A DNA stretch of 64,000 bases from Heterodera schachtii (Eukaryota > Nematoda > Chromadorea > Rhabditida > Heteroderidae), in assembly GCA_023374025.1 (NCBI GenBank), contig SIJG01000053.1:951549-1015548 (forward strand), in the 5' to 3' direction. Both the position numbers and the translations under genes were made by a program. Shown one piece after another: positions 11,950-24,371 of this stretch (positions are counted from its first letter, which is position 1; each line of letters opens with the position of its first letter). Below the pieces are notes generated by a model that was not told where the DNA came from, searched no databases, and saw only the letters and a program-made list of their open reading frames with translations.

Positions 11950-14900
11950 TCAGTTTCCTCCTCCTCCTCCAACGCATGTCCCCTGCTGGTCGATGCTTTC
12001 GGCGATGTCTCTGTCGCGGTACGATTGGAAACGCGACCATCGGTTCATGGCCGCTTCCCAGTCCGCCATGTACTCCTGCTCCCAACGCTCCATGTGCTGC
12101 TTCCATCGGATGAACGACTCGCCAAGATCGGCTGACAAATGAGAACAAATTAAGTGCCAAATTGTTAAATTAATCCATGGGATAATGTAACAGTTGAAAT
12201 ACCGGAGAGGAGCAACAGTTTCGGCATCAACTGCTTCCAAAATTTGCACTGTTTCCTCCGTGGGCCCGTGCCAATCCGTCGTGCCCCTCGCAGTGAGTAG
12301 TCCGACTCGACTGTTAGGTTCATATATTCCATGCTTTTCGTGTTGTAAGTGGGCCAAGTGTCAGCTGAATTATTTTACCAGATTTAAGGGCTTTTTAACC
12401 ACAGTCATTCTTCCTAATTAGCCCTAATTGCCAAATGCCCACCAGTGTATGAGCCGTCCGCGTTGCGATTCGGGTCGCCAGTTCGGGCAAAGTTGGCCCA
12501 ATATCTTTAAGAAGGGATTTAGTCCAAAAGCGGAGATATTTATTGGATAACACTTTTAGGGCCCGACCTCCAAAAGAGGAAACAATTCCAATTAGGGGTA
12601 GAAAATCAAATGTTCGAGAAAAATGTATTTAAATGTAATTTTGTTAAACAATTTATTTGAATTTCTGACCGCATAAATCGCGAGCTGAGCTCCCTCTCCT
12701 CCCGCGTGTAATTGAACTGCTTGCGATTGTACGGCTCGCCAAAAATGAAGTTGATCTCGTACCCATGTAAAACACCTGTGGACGAATTCGCAATATTTCA
12801 AATTCAAATTTGAATTTCGAAGTTCGCTTGCCCATCCATTCGGGCCACGTCTGTTGAGAAGCGCGGTGGGAAAACACATAATAAAAAGTGGGCGCGCCAT
12901 GCTCAGCGTGGGCAAGCGCAAATTCGTTGACATTGCAAGTGAACAGCAAATCGCCGAGCATTTTGTCCAAACTGAAAAAGAAAATGGTCATTTTGAAGGA
13001 ACATTCCCCCTAATGCCCTTAATTGGTCTGATTAATTAAAGATTTCGCCATCGTCAAAGGCTCTTAATTACCCCTTTATCTCCCTTTCCCACCTGTCCAC
13101 CCATTGCCACCATTCGACTGGCAATTCCCCGTCCGGCTCGTATTGCTGGACAATGGCCTGAAGACTCAGCGACGATTTGAGAATTTGGCGGGGCAAAAGG
13201 TTGGAAATGCTCTTCAGCCACAGCTCACGTGTTGTGATGAATTCCCTGGAGAATTAACAAATTTAATAGTTTTTTTTGTTAATTGTCTCCCAACTTTTTG
13301 CTGAAAAATTCCGACGGGGGGAAAATGTCGGCCAATTGGTAAACGATGAAATAAATGGCCTCGTCTTTGTTGCTGCCGACGAGAAGTTGAGTGCGCTGAA
13401 CAGAACGAATATTCGAAAAGCATTTAATTGCAGAAAATAATAATACATCCATTAATTATTATAAATAAAAATGGTCCATCCTTTAAATTTTACCTTAAAA
13501 TTGCCCTGTTTGAGTGAACTGCTCACACTTTGCTCGAGTAAATCGCCGTCGATGACCGGCACCTAAATGGGCGAAAAGGGGCAGGAAAAACACCAAACAA
13601 TTTAGGCAATAATTAAAAATATTATTTGTACCCATGGAAAGTCGGCAAATTCCATAACGGGGCTCCATTCCGCGTCACGAAGCCTTTCTGAGGATGCCTT
13701 CAGCAAACACTCCAAAACGGCGTCCAAATTCCACGCCTCAGGCGCCAATTGGGACATTTTCTCTTTGGCACCGCCGCATTTCATATAATCTGTGCCATTT
13801 TGGTGATTAAAATATTTAATAGCAAATTATCATTAATTAGAATTACCGTATAAAATGACCGCCCGATGCAATGCCACCTTAAGAAACAATTGCATTTTAA
13901 ATAAATAAAATAAACAAATTGGCCCAGATTCATAAAGCACTTTGCTGATCAGCAGTAGTGATCACTCGCTTTGGGCTTCCGATTGACTTCCCCCCCCCAC
14001 CTGTTTGTTTTCCACTGCCCATGGTGCCGTGGCACTTCCGCTTTGGATAATGGCACGCGCGAAAAAGGGCTGCGAACGGGGCGAAAGCCTTTAAAAGTGA
14101 ATTAATGGAGACTTTACTAAAACGGAACAACGGAACAGACATGTGCATGTTAATGGAAGCGGCGCCGGCACTTTCGCCGAAGAGAGTGACAAGTGCCGGG
14201 TCACCGCCGAAAGCTGAACAAAGGCATAAATTGTCTCAATTATGGAAATCAAAGGCAAACATTCGATGTTTTGGTGCACCCATTTGAGCGCAAGCAATTG
14301 GTCCCATAAGCCCATATTTCCCGGCGCCTCCTGCCAAAATGAGCTTTAATTCTCGAATGTTGAACATAAAAAATCTCGAACGACCTCTCTGGCGAGATAC
14401 AAAAAGCCGAACACCGTAACCCGGTAATTTACCGTAACCACAATGACATCCTCTTCACTGACAAAAGTGGATTTAAGTACGTACGGCCAAAAACACCAGC
14501 GGATTTGTTATGTACCTCGACAAAATTTTGCCATCGTAAACATCCAAAGAGGCGGTGCCGGACCAAAAGCCTAACAAATTTAATATTGCATTTAAATAAT
14601 TATGATTTTTTGTTTGAAAGTTTTACCGCCTCCGTAAATCCAAAAAAGGACGGGAAGGCGCCGCTCGGAATTCATTTCGCCGGGCACGTAAATGTTGAGG
14701 TAAAGGCAATCCTCTGCAAAAATGGAAAATAATTATTAAATATAAATTCTTTACTAATTAATTACCTGAATATGGGACATTCGAATTCCTAAAATAAACA
14801 AAGAAAAATATTTCGTTTTTTTGAATTAATTGCCAAACTATCCAAAAATAAACAAATGCTACAATTTACCACATTGTGGCACCGTAAAAGTCGCCAAAAT

Positions 14901-15525
14901 AAGTGTCCGGCGACTGAACGCACGAGTCGCGGAAAGCGGTGGCATTCCATTGGTCATGCCACGGTTTTTTAGGCACAGGACGCCGAAATCGGAGTTTGCC
15001 TTAAAGCAGAATAATCCTACAAAATCGAATTAATTTTAATTACCTATTGGCGGCTCAGCAAACGGAACGCCAAGGAATTGGGTGACCGTTTTGCCGGTCG
15101 GTGCCTGGGAATAAATGCCGAAAAGCGGAGAACCGTCCCGAAGAGAGACATAGGGTACAGAACAGAAAACGGACTGAACAGAACACAGAATTATAAAGCT
15201 ACTGGTCCTTATCACTTTTAAAAAATTAATTAATTATAATTATAAAATTGAATAATAGTATTTTTATTATGGTAACAAATTTCCCTGAAAATAACAAGTT
15301 GCCCAAAAAAGTTAGAAATTTGAATTTTTTTTAATTAGACCAATTAAATTCCCCTTTTTTTCTGTGTCTCCATTTAAAATTATGAGATGAGCTGACTTGC
15401 ATAAGGCTAACAATGACGCACAAAGCAATGACGGAAGAGTGAATAATGTTGCGTAAACAAAGGCGACTAATCACTTGTGGTCCGATCATCGGCAGAGAAT
15501 AAAGAAAAAGAAAATCTATTTTCAA
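11950..15525 (-). CDS. ace-1: Acetylcholinesterase, class A/T-tailed type
   Basis: Hydrolyses acetylcholine at synapses. The alpha/beta-hydrolase fold can be followed through about a dozen exons: [49 protein letters not shown] (choline-site Trp), [21 protein letters not shown] joined to [42 protein letters not shown] (nucleophile Ser), [20 protein letters not shown] segment [13 protein letters not shown] (catalytic Glu), [16 protein letters not shown] (catalytic His), [12 protein letters not shown] and [15 protein letters not shown]. The tail has Trp residues at 7-8 residue spacing ([16 protein letters not shown]) and a later Cys, as in T-type tetramerising subunits such as C. elegans ACE-1. 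The first exon is tentative: residues near 15525-15400 ([21 protein letters not shown]) look like a signal peptide, but I found no convincing donor. The mature part begins near 15181. Confidence 0.9.
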
Positions 15526-17178
15526 TTAAATCGTTTTGATTTTCCGCGAATTTGCGAATCGATAATTATTTCTGTTTCTCTGACATTCACTTGCTCAGTA
15601 AAAAATAATAAATTGTTGAAATAATAATATAATTGATAATGGTGAAGGGTCAAAATGAATTCCGAATTTATAATAATTATAATTTGGGGTTAAATTATTC
15701 TGATCAGTCCCGCCGATCAGTGGAATTCTCCATCTGATCAGCCGATCAATCTCTGTCAACCAACCCACAAAGCCTATTCTTCTTCTGATGCACATCTGCT
15801 GCTGGCCCATATTTTTCATTTTTGTGGCTCTTAAAATCGTAATGAGTGACAGAGGAGACATCTTTGGAGTAATCCATCTTTTTTATTAATCACTAAAACC
15901 GCCGCCGTCAAACGCACGGGGGAAAATTTTCAACTTTTGAGTTTTGTCCCTATTTTAAATTATATCAAATACATATAATTTAAAAAATAAATTAAATTCA
16001 TAAACATAACTCGTGCCTTATTTTTGGTCACCAAATGTAAAACAAGGGTTTGAGGGTGGCGGAATATGAATTAGTGAGTAAAAGGAAAAGCACGGCCAAG
16101 CGATGTCCAGCAACAGAAGGTTGATCATTAGGGAAGAAGATGAGTTAGGGAGGCAAATCAGCAGAAACAACAGCAGGAGAAGAGCATAGAAAAAGCGGAA
16201 AGTGGGGGGAAGTCAGACGGAGACGGACGAGCAGCTGTTCAAAATTCACAAATATGTTGATGATCATTTTGAGAGGTTGGGGGAGGAGGGGATGGGGGAG
16301 GTGTACCCGTGCAATGAGTTGGGACGGATTTGGATGGACACGGAGAAATGCAGCAAATTATGTTGCTTATTTGGACAATTAACAAATTCTATCCCGAGAT
16401 AATCCTTTAATTCATTAATTTGATGAAAGCACGACATATCACCGACAAACGCAACACAACACAATTAAGTTCATGACATGAAAAAGTGGTTGACTATATT
16501 TGACTGGAAATCACGCTTTAGCTGAAGAACAAAAAAAGAAAAGTTGAAAAAAAATTAAATGATAATTTAGGGAATTTAAAATATATATTTTCTTTTACTC
16601 AGTGCAAAATGTGATAAATTGTGAAGGGATTGTACACAATCGATTCAAAATACATAAAAGGAAAGTGGAGTGGTCACTGATAACAATCATTTAAATTTAG
16701 CATAAACATAAGAAGCGGGCCATAAATTGAGCCGATCGGTGAATTAATTTAATTGCCTTCCTCTTTTGAGTCTAATTAATTGCTTTCTTATTTTGAATGT
16801 AAGCACTTTTGCAAAAATACAACGACTAATGCCTTTTATAAATTTGCGTAATAATTAAACAAATATGAATGGCTTTTCGAATTATGTGCCAGAAAAGGCG
16901 TATAAGTGTCATAGTGCGGAAAAGACCCATACAAAATTGAAATGCTAAACTTTATATGTACATATTTTAGGCACTCAAAAATAAATGAAATTGAATGAAA
17001 ATATGATATAATAATTTAATTGACTAATCGAATCAGTTGAGCTTTTCGATGCTCGAAATTCCAATTATTTTTGCTCTTCCCCAAAAAAGTATTCAGATGT
17101 TCGGCAGTTTAAGTTCGGCATTAGGACTGGGATTGATATTCAAAAAAAAAAAAAAAGTAAAAATGCCATTTGCAAATG
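15526..17178. other. AT-rich intergenic region without recognised gene
   Basis: No family motif was found. A short plus-strand open frame at 16202-16402 and an upstream purine-rich stretch (16080-16200) are the only parts with coding-like composition, and I could not tie them to a gene. The rest is AT-rich, with an A homopolymer at 17142-17155. Confidence 0.45.
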
Positions 17179-19159
17179 TTAAATTTGGCCCCGATTGTTC
17201 GGCTCCGTCTGCTGAACTTTCCCCGTCTCCTCCTTTTGGCCTTTGCGCCGTTTTTTGCCCTTTTGGCCCTTCGCCGTTTCTTTGCCCTGCCCATTTTGCT
17301 GCTGCTGTTCGTCCTCGCGCTTCTCTTCTTCGAGATTGTCCACCTGATGCAATTTGATAGGGACGAGCACTCTCTGAGGGAATTGGCCATTAATTAATTA
17401 ATTAATTGAGTAATAATGCTGTTAAAAAATGATTATTGACTAATTGCCTGATGGCCGGACGAAGGACTCGTAAGGAAAAAGCCTTTGTGAGTGCGACCCG
17501 CGCGATTGGCCACGTAATTTTTGAAGAACAGAAAAAACATGGCGAAGGTACAAATTGCTAAAGACATTTTTTAAAGCAAAGTTAGTGATTAATAGGACAA
17601 AAAAAAAGCATTTTCGATTAATTTCAGCAAAAATTGGACATTTATAATGCTTTATAAAAACTTTAATAATTTCCTTTTTTGTTTTACCGTATATCGGGGC
17701 ATAAATCAGCATCAGAGAGTACATTGCTATCCTGACAAATTGGAAATGGCTTTTGAAATAGCATTAGAACATTAAACAAATGCCTGGCATTTTGCACAAT
17801 TTGGTTGGACCGCTCCAACTCGGCCTGCGGATTGGTAATGTCAAATTGGGCACTTCGAATTCGCACGTCCTCCGTGTGAATTAAATAGGCCGTAACAAAA
17901 AACAAAAAGAGGGACAGAACAAAGGCAGCAGAGGACAAAACGGTGCAAACGATCTGAAAAAGAGGGCATTAAAATGGGCAAAAAGCGAACGGACTGACCA
18001 ACATCGGCCGAGTTCTGAGCCGACGGAGATGGAGCAGTATGAGCACGGAATGGAGCAGCAACAGAACACCGACGACGGAGCCAAGCCAATGGCCGTCGAA
18101 GAACACACAAACGACGGAGAAAATGAGCAACTGAAGGGCGGTGCCGAGTTGGACGGCGAAAAGCCAAAGCAGCGGCCGATGGTGGACGAGCAGAATGTGG
18201 TTGGTACTCAGCTGCTCTTCAACCTGATTTAAATTGGGAAAATGGTAGGGAAATTGGAACGTTTGAAGCTAGGACCAGGACCGGGTTCCAGAATTCCCGA
18301 ACTTTGTTTGGGCCTGAATTGCGGATTTTGGTGATAATTCCATAAATTGGGCCTCGGAATACCCGGATTCCGAATAGCGGTGGTACCACCCTTGGCTCTT
18401 GCTGCTAATTTGTAAGGTTGGCTTGTCAGTCTTCCGAGTTTGCCTGGAATGAGTGGCTAAAGTCCGATTGTTGCATTATGTCGTGGCCCCCCGTGCCCCC
18501 GCCGTGGTCGCCCTGTTGCTGCTGCTGTTGTTGGCTAATGACCCCGGAGAAGCCGGACTGCTTGCGACGCTGGCCGAACATCAGCAGCCGATTGAGCGAC
18601 GGGCCGGGCACCGACGGTTGGGGGTGGAAAATGCGAATGGTGTGCCGAACTGACAAAGGGTGGCAAAATTGCGAAATGCAATTGGTTAATCGCTTTAAAT
18701 TTCGACCCGTCGATTTCGTGGTCGCCGTTTCGTCTGATCCGACGGATATTCGTTCTTCCGTCTGCAAATTCTGCTCGTCCTCCGCCAGTGGTTCAAGCCC
18801 AAAAGTGTCGCGGTAATACAGCGGGGGAGGGAAAGTGAGTGACGGCGGAACGGCGGACGACGAATGGGCGCCGAACTTTGCTGCTAATTGGGTAATTAAT
18901 TAGTTAGAAAATTGAGTGGATAATCCGATGGGGCCAATTATGCAAATTAAATTTGATTCTTTTAAAACTTTTATATAATATATTTTTTAATGTTTAGTTA
19001 AAAATTACTCTTTTTACCCATTGTCGCCTCATTTTCCTCCTCCGCTTCGTCCGTTTGTTGCTCTAATCCAAAAGTGTCCCTATAATAAATTGGCCCCGGG
19101 AATGATGCTGTGTATTGGTGGGTGTTTGAGTCGGCACGAAAAGGCACGGGAGCGGCCAT
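17179..19159 (-). CDS. Unrecognised multi-pass membrane protein with repeated YYRDTFGLE motif
   Basis: I do not recognise the family. The first exon (19159-~19023) starts MAAPVPFRADSNTHQY and includes PIYYRDTFGLEQ; it splices in frame to an exon ending near 18426 that begins with KFGAHSSSAVPPSLTF and includes PLYYRDTFGLEP. A cytosolic-looking Q-rich stretch (seven Gln) follows in one open frame to 18426. Further exons encode hydrophobic helices: LLWLFAVQLGTALQLLIFSV and VVGVLLLLHSVLILLHL (about 18230-18001), SSAAFVLSLFLFFVTAYLIH (17956-~17755), IAMYSLMLIYAPIYG (~17725) and TFAMFFLFFKNYV (~17545). The last exon (~17395-17179) is a K/E/Q-rich cytoplasmic tail. This predicts four or five membrane spans with both ends polar. 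The link between the Q-rich exon and the first helix exon is the weakest join; it could be two genes. Confidence 0.5.
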
Positions 19160-20216
19160 TATTTGCTTTTAAGTGAAAAGAATTTAAATTCAAAAAGGAA
19201 TAGAGGGTTTGAAACATTTGTGCCCTCAGGGGAATTTCCTTTTCCCTGAGGTCATATTATTCGCTGCACATTAAGCCAATTCAAAGCGGGAGTGTCTGAT
19301 CGGAAAGGACGCGGAATTGATCCATTTGATCGATCGGCGAATTAACGGCAAAACGGAGAGGAAGTCCGAAAATCGATCAGTTAATTAACAAAAAAAAAAG
19401 GGAATTTTGGCTGGCATTTTTTACTGCTCTCAAAGCAGCGGTATTTTTAGGTAATTGATGCTTCCAATTTTGTCCTTTTCACATAATAATAAATAATAAT
19501 ATTGGAATCATTCCAATTTCATTTTTTCCTTGATTCTACAATCTCTAAAAACTAGGAAAAACAGTATAAAATTTTATCGTTTGTCATTCCTAATTGTAGT
19601 TGGCCCTGCTGTAGGTAAAAGCTTACGTCGACGATTCGGCCACCATTTATATATTTTTTTCAAATTTTATTTATGCATTTATAATAATTTGGGGTAAGTG
19701 CCATCGGCTGTGTGGCAAAGCAAATTGGGTAGCACTTTGATTCAGTGAATTTAAAATATGACAGTCAGTATTTGGCCAAGATTTTTGCAATTTTCGCCCC
19801 TGTATTCTCAAATGAGGCATCTACTTTTGCTAAATTTTACCGACTACTTAGAAAAAATTGCAAAAATCTTGGCCAAAAATATATTGAGAGCGCTCCTCTT
19901 CCTCCGATTGTTTGTGTTGTACAATATTCATTTCTTATAAGCCGGTGCCCGTGAAATGTCTGCCTGTTCCATTGTATGAATTTCCCCCTAATATCGGTGA
20001 AGACATTCTGGCGTTATATTGTTGATTTAATCGCTATATGTTGTCTCTCAATTATGTTTGCTCTACCATGATAAACAATTCGATGGAAAATGAATTGGGT
20101 ATTATATGTATATAAATGCATGGATTAAGGGGGGGGGGGGGGGGAATTTGACGAAACCGTACCGTTTCAAATTATAAGAATTGACATAAAATTTAACAAA
20201 AATAGGCTAAAAAGAC
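19160..20216. other. AT-rich intergenic region
   Basis: Nothing coding was recognised. It holds a perfect 24-bp inverted repeat (listed separately) and a G homopolymer near 20130-20143. Confidence 0.5.
19771..19877. repeat. Perfect 24-bp inverted repeat with 59-bp loop
   Basis: The arm at 19771-19794 (TTTGGCCAAGATTTTTGCAA plus TTTT) is the exact reverse complement of the arm at 19854-19877. The sequence between them is AT-rich. It could be a hairpin-forming remnant of a short fold-back element. Confidence 0.85.
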
Positions 20217-20795
20217 GGTAATCATGTACTTTATTGGTCCCTAAAAAAAATAAAGGGTTTTATGCGCCTCTGAGTAGTACTCGGGGGTTTTCGGGGGCGC
20301 TGATCACGAATATGACATCCATTTCGACCTATTTCGAACCCCGGACCCGAATTCGACCATTTTTTTAATAAAAATTTTAAAAAAATTGTTAAAAACGCCT
20401 TTCCTGGGGTTTTCGGGATCGCTAATCATGAATCAAACTTCAATTTTGGTCAATGCCGGTCCCCGGACCCGAATTTGAACAAAAAGAGAAAATTAAATTT
20501 TCACCAAATTTTACATTTATTGTCCCAAATCTATTCAAATGGACGGAATATAATAGAAAATAAAGATTCACGACCTTTAAATGCATTTGAATCGATTTTG
20601 GACAATACATGTGAATTTTTGTGAAAAATTAATTTTCGACTTTTGTTCAAATTCGGGTCCGGGGTTCGAAATAGGTCGAAATGGGTGTCATATTCGTGAT
20701 CAGCGCCCCCGAAAATCCCCGAGTACTACTCAGAGGCGCATAAAACCCTTTATTTTTTTATTTTTTTTTAGGGACCAATAAAGTACATGATTACC
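20217..20795. mobile_element. Palindromic MITE-like element, arms ~145 bp
   Basis: The left arm, from GGTAATCATGTACTTTATTG at 20217 to the GGACCCGAATTCGACC segment near 20360, is repeated in reverse complement at about 20640-20795, which ends with the mirror of the same start. Matching landmarks are TATGCGCCTCTGAGTAGTAC, GGCGCTGATCACGAATATGA and CCCGGACCCGAATT. The centre (20399-20488) carries a third, direct copy of the GGGGTTTTCGGGATCGCTAATCATGA-type unit. No coding capacity. Related CTGATCACGAAT sequence occurs in the element at 33960-34570 and near 24093-24150. Confidence 0.85.
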
Positions 20796-21016
20796 AAAAA
20801 GACAAATCTTTAATAGAATTGAATCAAAAATTTAAAAATAGGAGAAAAATTGATCTGGACCGATGGAAAAAATTGAAAATAGAGCCCCCAGCAGGAATCG
20901 TCTAATTCAGTAAATACGGTATGTATTGCAAATAAAACATAAATAGGTAATTTAATGAATTGCAAAAAATATATGTCCACATTTAAACAAACATTTTTCA
21001 CTCATAAAACAATTTT

Positions 21017-22795
21017 TTACTCCGTTTTTTTCTTTTTGGCATAAAAAAGAATTTGCAAAAAAATGATTCCGTTAAGCAGCGAAGAGAGCAAAAACGGCGC
21101 AATGATCAGCCAATCGCCGGCAGTCTCCTGGACGGAAGTGAACACACGCGCAACACAACCGCCGAATTGCATGGAGACCGAGATCTATATGTTATGTTCT
21201 CAATAAATTGATGAATTTGGCATAAATTGGAAAGAAAAGAATTTTCAACTAATTTTGTTGAGTTGCATATCTTCTCAAATAACATAACCGCGTGGCTTGA
21301 TCGGTTAAATTCTCGTTTTGGAGTTGAAAAGTCCAATTCCATTTGCAAGTGCATTTGTTTTTAAATTTTTGTGCCAAATTCACGAAAAAACACACAAACT
21401 CCAAAAAAGACATTAGCCCCTCCAGTCAATTTCCAATCAATTTACTGACCAATGAAAGCTGTCCGGTGCTGGCATGTTGATAATTTGACATAATTTGGAT
21501 GCCCTAAAAAAACGAGAAAAAAAAATATTTTAAACGAAAGTTTCCACCCTTTTTGTTTGGCAAACCTTTGACAGGAAAACAATGGGCACAACCGCCGCTT
21601 GGGCCGGGGTGAGCACCGCCATTGGAATGTGATGGTAAAAAATGGCCATCGAAATGGACCAACAAAAGGACACAAATACCAGGGCGGAACTCAGATGGCC
21701 AGCAAAGTACAGCATTTGGACAACAATGACCATTGTTTGGAGGGCGACGAACAGCGAATCGCCCCATTGACTGAAAATTGAATGGGAATTTTTGGGTTTT
21801 TTTATAGGAAAATCGGGTTGTTTTTATAATATGTTTGTATAGTAAAGGCAGGGATGGTTCCTGTGAGGCTCGAAAAAATCTCCAGGATTTGGTTCCACCC
21901 CTGGGAGGGCCCGGTTTTTTTTTTTTGTTAAATAAAAACATTTTTTAGGATATATTTTTGAGGCTTAAAGGGAAGGAGCCAAAAAACCTTTGCATTTTTT
22001 CTGCCGAAAATTGACAAACCCAAAAACGAAGCCCTTCTCATAACTGTAGGCAGCCACAGCAGCAGCGGACGCCTGGAAAAGACGGGAGACGATTGGTTTT
22101 GCTTTTTGAAAAAATTCCAATTTCTATCTATTCAATTAAGGGCCTACAAATTAGGGAAAGGAGCAGCCTAAAAATACGACCCCGGGTCCAAAGCCCGAAA
22201 CAGATTCCAAAATTCCGCAATTTTTGCACAGAAATTTCTGGATTTTTTGTGTCTCCGGTCCCATCCCTCTGGCTGGTCGTCCCTACTCAATGAATTATAC
22301 CAAGCCAAGCAATTGTGCCGACAATGAAATGCCTTCGCCAGACTTTGCGCTGTGTATTTTCAAAATTTGGGGCACAAGCAGAAAAGAAGAGCCCAAAGTG
22401 ATGGCAATTCCGATCAGACGGCTGACCAAAATAGGCGCACAATCCTCTGGAAGAAAAAATAATTTTAAGGAAAGTTAAGAATCGGGTGCCTGACGGAACG
22501 ACCAAATAAAAATAAAACCGTAATTTCGAATAGACATACAAATAAATAGCGCGTGTTTTATTTACCTCAGTAATCCAAAAACCATTTTTGAAATATTTTG
22601 GCTGTAATTTTTTGGAACTCAGTGAAAACTTATAGAGAGAATCATTAGGCTTAAAAATTAAATTACCAAAATTTGTTTAATAAGTGCACCAAACTCACTG
22701 TGAAAAAAGTTGAAGTCAACAAAGAAAATGTCGCTGCATTTGGCTGGGAACAGATAGTCGAAAAATCTCCGAAAAAGTTGTGTTTGCATGACCAT
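21017..22795 (-). CDS. mpdu-1: MPDU1-like PQ-loop protein (mannose-P-dolichol utilisation defect 1)
   Basis: MPDU1 is an ER multi-pass protein needed to use dolichol-linked mannose and glucose in N-glycosylation and GPI synthesis. The start ATG at 22795 gives MVMQTQLFRRFFDYLFPAKC followed by DIFFVDFNFFH, the family's N-terminal EKCYDxxFVxxxxxH-type segment. Next come CAPILVSRLIGIAITLGS and LVPQILKIHSAKSGEGISLS (PQ-loop 1: Pro-Gln then KS-x-GxSL), then SAAAVAAYSYEKGFVFG, SQWGDSLFVALQTMVIVVQM and HIPMAVLTPAQAAVVPIVFL, and after a gap FGGCVARVFTSVQETAGDW and FLLSSLLNGIIFLQ. The C-terminus is KKTE, a KKxx ER-retrieval signal. Order and motifs match MPDU1 throughout. Exon edges between about 22060 and 21560 are approximate. 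Confidence 0.87.
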
Positions 22796-23029
22796 CACAA
22801 GAAGCAAAAGTAATAAATCGGAAAGGCAAATGAAAGACCGGCGTACGGTCTAAGCTTTGCCAAGACTCTGCTGAAACAATTCGGGGTAATATTAGTTAAG
22901 ACGGTGGCCCCCTTTTCAAAAAAATATTCAAAAATTTTTTTTTTTCAAAATTTGTTGATTCTTAGAGTTTTTAGGGCCGGAGGATCCAAATTTCGGGATT
23001 AAAACTATTCTTTTTGGTACAGCTACAGC
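22796..23029. other. Short spacer between MPDU1 and transposon block
   Basis: AT-rich sequence with no gene seen. It would contain the upstream region of the MPDU1-like gene. Confidence 0.4.
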
Positions 23030-23054
23030 ACTATGGGTCAAGCCCAGCGCCTCC

Positions 23055-23207
23055 CCACGATTCGTCTACTACACGATTCGTCTATTACTCGATTCGTCTA
23101 CTACACGATTCGTCTACTCAGCCAAAAATACACGATTCGTCTACTCAGCCAAAAAGCCACGATTCGTCTACTAAACGATTCGTCTATTACACGATTCGTC
23201 TACTCAG
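23055..23207 (+). repeat. Left ACGATTCGTCTAC repeat array
   Basis: About eight copies of ACGATTCGTCTA followed by CT or TT, with variable spacers (CAGCCAAAAA). The array resumes at 24001-24045, beyond the hAT-like insertion. The short irregular spacers do not fit a CRISPR array. Confidence 0.85.
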
Positions 23208-23215
23208 CTAAAAAC

Positions 23216-23992
23216 CAGGGTTTCCATTTGTTCTGATTTATCAGAAATGTTCTGATTTGGAGGGTCCAAATCTGATAAAATAAAAATGTTCTGATTTGTC
23301 AGAAATGTTCTGATTTTGGGGTAGCGACCAAAATTTGTTCTGATTTCTCAAACATACTCATAATTTTGAATTTTTGTGGCATAATGTCATTTTTTATAAG
23401 AAAATATAAGATTTGTGGAAAATTTGGTTATTTTTTGACAAAAATCTGTTAACAAATCGATTAAAAATCGCAAAAAAATTTTCCCGGCGGCGCCTATCGG
23501 CACCGCCGGACCCACTTTCTTCAAAAGCTTTTGGAAAAATCGCCGCAAAAAAAGCGTTTTTAAAAGCGAAAAAAAGGCGTCGCTTGGCTTTTAATTGCAA
23601 ATTTGGCCTTTTTTGGTGAAAATCTGTCAACAAATCAGAACTAAATTAGAAAAAAAAATTCCGGCGGCGCCTATCGGCACCGCCGGGCCCTCACCCCTCC
23701 CCCACCCATTTCCCAAAAGTTTTTTTTGGAAAAATGCGCCGCAAAAAAAATTGTTAAAAATCTGATTTTTGATCCCGAATGCACTGAAATTTACGATTTG
23801 CTTATTTCCTCTCCAAAATTGTTAAAAATGATCATGGGAGGTGAAAAATATAATATTTGATACATTTTTGATCGAATAAATTGTAAAAATAACTTTTAAA
23901 GCAATTTTGCAAAATGTTCTGATTTTCGACCCTAAAATCTGATTTTTTGGACCTTAGGTTCTGATTTGGAAAAATTTTCGATGGAAACCCTG
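23216..23992. mobile_element. hAT-like non-autonomous element, 777 bp, 8-bp TSD
   Basis: The element begins CAGGGTTTCCAT at 23216 and ends with the exact reverse complement ATGGAAACCCTG at 23992. Both ends are flanked by the identical 8-bp direct repeat CTAAAAAC (23208-23215 and 23993-24000), which is itself part of the interrupted array. CAGGG-type termini and 8-bp duplications are hallmarks of the hAT superfamily. It has no transposase ORF. The interior repeats TGTTCTGATTT-like phrases and contains two GGCGGCGCCTATCGGCACCG palindromic boxes that recur near 42380-42560 and 56233. Confidence 0.9.
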
Positions 23993-24371
23993 CTAAAAAC
24001 ACACGATTAGTCTACTCAGCCAAAAAGCCACGATTCGTCTACATTATTCGTTAAAACGCGGATTTGAACCCGAACAAATGTTTAAAGTCATTTTTCTGGG
24101 GTTTTAAGGGTGGCTGATTACGAATCAAGCATCATTAACCATCTAGCTCCTAGCCCAAGGCTTAAATTTTAACATTCAACAGACCCAATTTTTTTCTTTA
24201 TTAATTGTAAGCCAAAAATGATGGTTCTCTTTATTACAATAAACACCAAAATAACAATTCGAATCAAATGAAAATGTTTAAAAATCACGGGAATTGAGGT
24301 TAAAAAATCCAATCACTTGTGCGGATAATAGCAGGGTTTTTGCCAATGGTAAAAAGCGATCAATCATCCAA

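Noticed and set aside
18029..18232. Plus-strand frame starting MEQYEHGMEQQQ
   Set aside because: Antisense to two convincing transmembrane helices of the minus-strand membrane protein gene.
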